A DNA stretch of 7,900 bases, taken from positions 59,342-67,241 of the forward strand of contig DEHX01000139.1 of NCBI GenBank assembly GCA_002352145.1, written 5' to 3'. Below the pieces are notes generated by a model that saw nothing but the letters and a program-made list of their open reading frames with translations, made no database searches and was not told where the DNA came from. The translations under genes and the position numbers were made by a program. This document shows, piece by piece, positions 4,940-7,900 of the stretch (within the stretch, counting starts at the first letter, position 1; every line of letters begins with the position of its first letter). This stretch comes from Chitinophagaceae bacterium UBA2789 (GTDB lineage: Bacteria > Bacteroidota > Bacteroidia > Chitinophagales > Chitinophagaceae).

Positions 4940-5494
4940 ATGTCTCGTATAGGAAAAAAACCGGTTGTTGCCCCTAATGGAGTAACAATATCAGTGGGAA
5001 AGGACAATGTGGTTACAGTAAAAGGACCCAAGGGTGAGTTGAAGCAGGCCATCGACCGTGATATCGCTGTTGAGGTTAAAGACGGACAGATCACTTTTGC
5101 CCGTCCTACCGACCAGATTCGTCACCGTGCAATGCATGGTCTGTACCGTTCACTCATCTCTAATATGGTGAAAGGTGTTACAGAAGGTTTTGAAAGAAAA
5201 CTGGAATTGATTGGTGTGGGTTTCAAAGCTGCAAACCAGGGCAATGTGCTTGACCTTGCTTTGGGATATTCTCACAATATCATTTTTGAAGTTCCTAAAG
5301 AACTGAAAGTGGCAACCGAACAATTAAAAGGTCAAAACCCCATCATTACATTAGAGGGTATCGATAAGCAATTAATTGGACAGGTGGCGGCAAAATTAAG
5401 AAGCCTCCGTAAGCCTGAGCCTTACAAAGGAAAGGGTGTTCGTTATGTGGGTGAAGTGGTACGTAAGAAAGCTGGTAAAGCGGCTGGTAAATAA
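4940..5494 (+). CDS. rplF: 50S ribosomal protein L6 (uL6)
   Basis: L6 binds helix 97 of 23S rRNA near the sarcin-ricin loop and the factor-binding region. The protein is 184 residues (E. coli 177). It shows the two tandem L6 domains: MSRIGKKPVVAPNGVTISVG with VTVKGPKGEL (25-34) in the first, and GFERKLELIGVGFKA (83-97) with LALGYSHNIIFEVP (106-119) in the second. The signature PEPYKGKGVRYVGEVVRKKA lies at 159-178, followed by a short GKAAGK tail. The start at 4940 matches the family N-terminus; its A-rich leader (CCAAATAAAAAACAGATT) has no SD. rplR follows after 51 bases. Confidence 0.99.
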   Translation: MSRIGKKPVVAPNGVTISVGKDNVVTVKGPKGELKQAIDRDIAVEVKDGQITFARPTDQIRHRAMHGLYRSLISNMVKGVTEGFERKLELIGVGFKAANQGNVLDLALGYSHNIIFEVPKELKVATEQLKGQNPIITLEGIDKQLIGQVAAKLRSLRKPEPYKGKGVRYVGEVVRKKAGKAAGK

Positions 5495-5506
5495 TTAATA
5501 AGTAAT

Positions 5507-5530
5507 TGACTCCTGGCAGAATCAGGATCA
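5507..5530 (+). repeat. Small hairpin in the rplF-rplR gap
   Basis: TCCTG (5511-5515) pairs with CAGGA (5523-5527) around a seven-base loop. After a bulged C at 5510, TGA (5507-5509) pairs with TCA (5528-5530), giving eight pairs with one bulge. It ends 15 bases before the rplR start. It has no T-run. A structure of this strength could arise by chance. Confidence 0.35.
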
Positions 5531-5545
5531 CAAATAAAAAGAGAG

Positions 5546-5905
5546 ATGAACCCGAAAGTAAAATCACAGAGAAGACAAAATATCCGTTACAGAATACGCA
5601 GAAAGATAAGTGGTACTACTGTAAAGCCCCGCCTGTCTGTATACAGAAGTAACAGTGATATTTATGCCCAGTTGATTGATGACACAAAAGGCCAGACACT
5701 GGCGTCAGCATCATCAAGAGATAAGGACATAGCAGCACAGAAAGTTACAAAATCCGAAAAGAGCAAACTGGTTGGAGCTGCCATTGCCCGCAAAGCCTCT
5801 GAATTGGGTATTAAGGATGTAACATTTGACCGTGGTGGTTATCTATACCATGGCCGTGTTAAATCTGTAGCTGACGGCGCAAGAGAAGGTGGGTTGGAAT
5901 TCTAA
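5546..5905 (+). CDS. rplR: 50S ribosomal protein L18 (uL18)
   Basis: L18 binds 5S rRNA and, with L5, anchors it in the central protuberance. The protein is 119 residues (E. coli 117). The basic N-terminus MNPKVKSQRRQNIRYRIRRK is followed by the family core ISGTTVKPRLSVYRSNSDIY (21-40) and AQLIDDTKGQTLASASS (41-57). The C-terminal signature is FDRGGYLYHGRVKSVADGAR (94-113), then EGGLEF. The leader AAAAAGAGAG is purine-rich but no true SD, and no other start is close. rpsE follows after 33 bases. Confidence 0.99.
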   Translation: MNPKVKSQRRQNIRYRIRRKISGTTVKPRLSVYRSNSDIYAQLIDDTKGQTLASASSRDKDIAAQKVTKSEKSKLVGAAIARKASELGIKDVTFDRGGYLYHGRVKSVADGAREGGLEF

Positions 5906-5938
5906 TATTTACTATCAAACTTTTAATTACAAGTATAA

Positions 5939-6457
5939 ATGTCAAAGCTTAACGTAAACAGGGTAAAAGCCGGTGACCTGGAACTGAAAGATAAGGTTGT
6001 TGCCATCAACCGTGTGGTAAAAACTACAAAGGGTGGCCGTGCCTTCAGTTTCTCTGCACTGGTGGTTGTTGGCAATGAAAATGGTGTGGTAGGTCATGGT
6101 TTGGGCAAAGCCAAAGAAGTTCAGGAAGCCATCACTAAAGGAATTGAAGATGCCAAAAAGAACCTCATCAAAGTTCCGGTGATGAAAGGAACCATACCTC
6201 ATGATCAGTGGGCGAAAGAAGGCGCTGCCAAAGTTCTCATCAAGCCTGCAGCACATGGTACAGGTGTGATTGCCGGAGGTTCAATGCGTGCTGTATTGGA
6301 AGCCGCTGGTGTAACAGACGTATTGGCAAAGTCTTTAGGCTCCGCCAATCCTCACAACGTGGTGAAAGCAACTTTCAAAGCTCTTGCACTGCTCCGTGAG
6401 CCGGTTTCTGTTGCCAAAACCCGTACACTTGGTTTAAAGAAAGTATTCAACGGTTAA
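5939..6457 (+). CDS. rpsE: 30S ribosomal protein S5 (uS5)
   Basis: S5 lines the mRNA channel with S3 and S4, affects accuracy, and carries the loop where spectinomycin-resistance changes occur. The protein is 172 residues (E. coli 167). The dsRNA-binding-like N-domain includes INRVVKTTKGGRAFSFSALV (23-42), in which VVKTTKGG is the spectinomycin-loop region, and VVGHGLGKAKEVQEAI (50-65). The C-terminal domain has GTGVIAGGSMRAVLEAAGVT (107-126), then DVLAKSLGSANPHNVVKATF. The ATG at 5939 gives the expected N-terminus; the leader TTAATTACAAGTATAA has no SD. rpmD follows after 24 bases. Confidence 0.99.
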   Translation: MSKLNVNRVKAGDLELKDKVVAINRVVKTTKGGRAFSFSALVVVGNENGVVGHGLGKAKEVQEAITKGIEDAKKNLIKVPVMKGTIPHDQWAKEGAAKVLIKPAAHGTGVIAGGSMRAVLEAAGVTDVLAKSLGSANPHNVVKATFKALALLREPVSVAKTRTLGLKKVFNG

Positions 6458-6461
6458 TACC

Positions 6462-6481
6462 AGTTCAAACTAATTTGAATT
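6462..6481 (+). repeat. Hairpin abutting the rpmD start codon
   Basis: TTCAAA (6464-6469) pairs with TTTGAA (6474-6479) around the loop CTAA. A G-U pair (6463 with 6480) and an A-U pair (6462 with 6481) extend it to eight pairs. The 3' arm ends right at the ATG at 6482, so a folded stem would cover the initiation region. The stem is A/U-rich and thus weak. Confidence 0.4.
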
Positions 6482-6664
6482 ATGAAAAAGATAAAGATCA
6501 CTTTAGTAAAAAGTCCTATTGACAGACCAGAGCGTCAAAAGCTGACGGTTCAAGCTTTAGGTCTTAATAAAACCAACTCTTCTAAAGAAGTGGAGGCTAC
6601 TCCCCAAATAATGGGTATGCTCCGCAAGGTGACCCACCTGGTGAAAGTAGAAGATGTAAAATAA
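6482..6664 (+). CDS. rpmD: 50S ribosomal protein L30 (uL30)
   Basis: L30 is a small 50S protein with a ferredoxin-like fold that binds 23S rRNA. The protein is 60 residues (E. coli 59). It reads KKIKITLVKSPIDRPERQKL at 2-21, then TVQALGLNKTNSSKEVEATP (22-41), and ends with the family motif GMLRKVTHLVKVEDV (45-59). It lies between rpsE and rplO, the standard position. The leader has no SD and folds into a hairpin that touches the start codon. The gap to rplO is 78 bases. Confidence 0.98.
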   Translation: MKKIKITLVKSPIDRPERQKLTVQALGLNKTNSSKEVEATPQIMGMLRKVTHLVKVEDVK

Positions 6665-6682
6665 TTGAGCATACCTGCTCAA
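6665..6682 (+). repeat. First hairpin of the rpmD-rplO gap
   Basis: TTGAGC (6665-6670) and GCTCAA (6677-6682) form a perfect six-pair stem with the loop ATACCT. It begins on the base after the rpmD stop codon. The downstream sequence is ACTGGACAC, so there is no T-run and no classical terminator. It may protect or mark a 3' end. Confidence 0.45.
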
Positions 6683-6700
6683 ACTGGACACTTTATGCGA

Positions 6701-6719
6701 GCCCCGACGCTTTTGGGGC
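6701..6719 (+). repeat. Second hairpin of the rpmD-rplO gap
   Basis: GCCCC (6701-6705) and GGGGC (6715-6719) form a five-pair all-GC stem with a nine-base loop (GACGCTTTT). It lies 18 bases after the preceding hairpin and 23 bases before the rplO start. It contains CCCCGACG, similar to the CCCGACG of the rpsH leader hairpin, which hints at a shared dispersed element. The four T residues are in the loop, so it is not a terminator on the + strand. Confidence 0.4.
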
Positions 6720-6742
6720 GATGAGTAAAAAATAAAAGCAAA

Positions 6743-7192
6743 ATGAAACTACACGAATTAAAGCCTGCTAAAGGCGCAACTCACAAAGTAAAACGTATTG
6801 GTCGTGGTGATGGTTCCGGACATGGCGGAACTTCTACAAAAGGTACAAAAGGTGCACAAAGCCGTGCCGGCTTTAAGAATAAAATGGCCCACGAAGGTGG
6901 CCAGATGCCTATTCAGCGCCGTATACCGAAACGTGGATTTAAAAATCCTCACCGTGTTGAGTACAAAGTTTTCAATCTCGGACAGATAGAACAATTAGCT
7001 GAAAAGTACAATTTCACTGAAGTATCTCTCGAGAATCTATACATTAACGGACTGGTTAGCCAGAACGACAGAGTAAAGATCCTGGGTAATGGAGAAATAA
7101 AAGGCAAATTCACTTTCAAAGTAAATGCTGTTAGTGATAAAGCCAAATCTGCAATCGAGGCAGCCGGTGGGTCTGTCGAAATAGTGAAGTAA
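6743..7192 (+). CDS. rplO: 50S ribosomal protein L15 (uL15)
   Basis: L15 is a late-binding 50S protein whose long basic N-terminal extension threads through 23S rRNA. The protein is 149 residues (E. coli 144). It starts MKLHELKPAKGATHKVKRIG, followed by the Gly-rich RGDGSGHGGTSTKGTKGAQS (21-40). The signature EGGQMPIQRRIPKRGF lies at 51-66. The globular C-terminal part ends FTFKVNAVSDKAKSAIEAAG (123-142) and GSVEIVK. The start at 6743 has an A-rich leader (AAAAAATAAAAGCAAA) and no SD. secY follows after 75 bases, the normal spc order. Confidence 0.99.
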   Translation: MKLHELKPAKGATHKVKRIGRGDGSGHGGTSTKGTKGAQSRAGFKNKMAHEGGQMPIQRRIPKRGFKNPHRVEYKVFNLGQIEQLAEKYNFTEVSLENLYINGLVSQNDRVKILGNGEIKGKFTFKVNAVSDKAKSAIEAAGGSVEIVK

Positions 7193-7210
7193 AATCACTA
7201 AATTGCAGCA

Positions 7211-7239
7211 ACGCATTGAAAATGCGTCTTTTATGTTTT
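7211..7239 (+). terminator. Terminator-like hairpin with T-tract between rplO and secY
   Basis: ACGCATT (7211-7217) and AATGCGT (7221-7227) form a seven-pair perfect stem with the loop GAA. It is followed at once by CTTTTATGTTTT, a T-rich run interrupted by A and G. This is the best intrinsic-terminator candidate in the window. It lies in the middle of an operon, so partial termination that lowers secY relative to the ribosomal genes is more likely than a full stop. It starts 19 bases after the rplO stop codon. Confidence 0.55.
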
Positions 7240-7260
7240 AAGAGCACTTAAACTTTTATT
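7237..7260 (+). terminator. Second, weaker terminator-like hairpin before secY
   Basis: TTTAAG (7237-7242) and CTTAAA (7247-7252) form six A/T-rich pairs around the loop AGCA, followed by CTTTTATT. Its left arm overlaps the T-tract of the preceding hairpin. The stem is weak with only one G-C pair. The secY GTG lies 15 bases after the stem, so it could also affect initiation. Confidence 0.3.
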
Positions 7261-7267
7261 AATCCCC

Positions 7268-7900
7268 GTGAAGAAATTAATACAAACACTCAAAAATATC
7301 TGGAGCATTGAAGAGCTGCGTGGCAAGATTTTGTTCACCCTCATGATGATTGCTATTTACCGGGTAGGTACACATATTGTATTGCCGGGTATTGATCCCA
7401 ATGCTTTGGAAAGTGGTCAGAACAGTACTGGTATCTTAGGATTGATTGATGCATTCTCCGGTGGAGCCTTTAACCAGGCTTCTATTTTTGCATTAGGTAT
7501 TATGCCCTACATCTCTGCTTCAATCTTTATGCAGTTGATGACAGTTTTAGTACCCCGGTTTCAAAAAATGCAGAAAGAAGGCGAAAGCGGTCGTAAAAAG
7601 ATCAACCAATACACCCGTTACCTGACTGTTGCCGTTACGATTTTACAGGCATCTGCTTATGTTACCTATCTTCGTGGTATGACACAGGCTGGTGGTATCA
7701 TGCCTGCTTATGCCAACTTTTTCTGGTTGTCAACAGTAGTGGTATTGACAGCCGGTACACTTTTCGTAATGTGGATGGGTGAGAAGATAACTGATAAAGG
7801 ATTGGGTAATGGTACATCACTGATCATCATGATCGGTATCCTGGCCCGCCTCCCACAATCCTTCCTTCAGGAATTGAGTGCCAAATCTGTTCGTAATGGC
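7268..7900 (+). CDS. secY: Protein translocase subunit SecY, N-terminal part, cut by the window end
   Basis: SecY is the channel of the SecYEG translocon in the inner membrane. The first 211 residues are present; E. coli SecY is 443. After a short cytosolic N-terminus (KNIWSIEELRGK, 9-20), hydrophobic segments appear at about 21-39, 71-95, 117-135 and 151-170, followed by the start of the next. The plug/TM2 region is GLIDAFSGGAFNQASIFALG (58-77), then IMPYISASIFMQL. The hallmark GEKITDKGLGNGTSLII lies at 171-187. The start is GTG at 7268, the only non-ATG start seen; no in-frame ATG lies between it and the upstream TGA at 7217, and this N-terminus fits the family. There is no SD. Its downstream partners lie outside the window. 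Confidence 0.96.
   Translation, partial: MKKLIQTLKNIWSIEELRGKILFTLMMIAIYRVGTHIVLPGIDPNALESGQNSTGILGLIDAFSGGAFNQASIFALGIMPYISASIFMQLMTVLVPRFQKMQKEGESGRKKINQYTRYLTVAVTILQASAYVTYLRGMTQAGGIMPAYANFFWLSTVVVLTAGTLFVMWMGEKITDKGLGNGTSLIIMIGILARLPQSFLQELSAKSVRNG

Noticed and set aside
6208..6399. Second + strand frame inside rpsE (also 6798-6989 inside rplO)
   Set aside because: Out-of-frame readings of clear ribosomal genes, with Cys/Arg/Ser-rich or random composition and no leader of their own.
7232..7239. TATGTTTT, a near match to the -7 box in the rplO-secY gap
   Set aside because: The last base differs, and the nearby TTG triplets are 13 and 26 bases away, outside the usual spacing of about 19-21. 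The bases are better explained as the T-tract of the hairpin.
7483..7490. TATTTTTG, a perfect match to the Bacteroidota -7 box TAnnTTTG
   Set aside because: It lies inside secY coding sequence (SIFA), and no TTG is found at the required distance upstream.
1..7900. Search for a mobile element, defence system, CRISPR array or accessory gene cargo
   Set aside because: Every coding stretch is a standard S10-spc gene in standard order with gaps of at most 81 bases, leaving no room for cargo.

Overview
The window is one continuous stretch of the S10-spc ribosomal protein supercluster, all on the + strand. It starts inside rplB and ends inside secY. Between them lie rpsS, rplV, rpsC, rplP, rpmC, rpsQ, rplN, rplX, rplE, rpsN, rpsH, rplF, rplR, rpsE, rpmD and rplO, in the order usual for bacteria. 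All sixteen internal genes are intact. I see no insertion, mobile element, CRISPR array, tRNA or rRNA gene, and no accessory gene or cargo system.

The organism is most probably a member of the Bacteroidota. Nearly all starts lack a Shine-Dalgarno (SD) sequence and have an A/T-rich leader instead. L2 carries the DHPM motif I associate with this phylum. S14 is the 89-residue form without zinc ligands, and the L5, S8 and L18 sequences resemble Bacteroides proteins as I remember them. The L24 N-terminus (RFKPKFNIRKGD) and the Arg/Gly-rich S3 tail make me lean towards Chitinophagaceae, but that is only an inference.

Layout: 1-2696 is the end of the S10 part (rplB to rpsQ). A 76-base gap follows at the place where E. 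coli divides S10 from spc. The spc part (rplN to rplO, then secY) fills the rest. Genes are tightly packed: gaps run from 13 to 81 bases and rplX overlaps rplE by one base. I found no convincing internal promoter, so one long transcript is the simplest reading. The proteins build both subunits: S19, S3, S17, S14, S8 and S5 for the 30S, and L2, L22, L16, L29, L14, L24, L5, L6, L18, L30 and L15 for the 50S. SecY forms the membrane channel to which ribosomes deliver nascent membrane proteins.

The most interesting signals are in the RNA rather than the proteins. Only rplE and rpsH have a strong SD. Both have GGAGG followed by exactly nine bases before ATG, and each SD lies just downstream of a hairpin. 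In E. coli the rplX-rplE junction is where S8, the rpsH product, represses the spc operon. Every gap of 41 bases or more also holds a small inverted repeat, and the rplO-secY gap holds two terminator-like hairpins in tandem. Protein-level oddities are a 32-residue RG-rich tail on S3 with shifted arginine codon use, and a degenerate KOW loop in L24.
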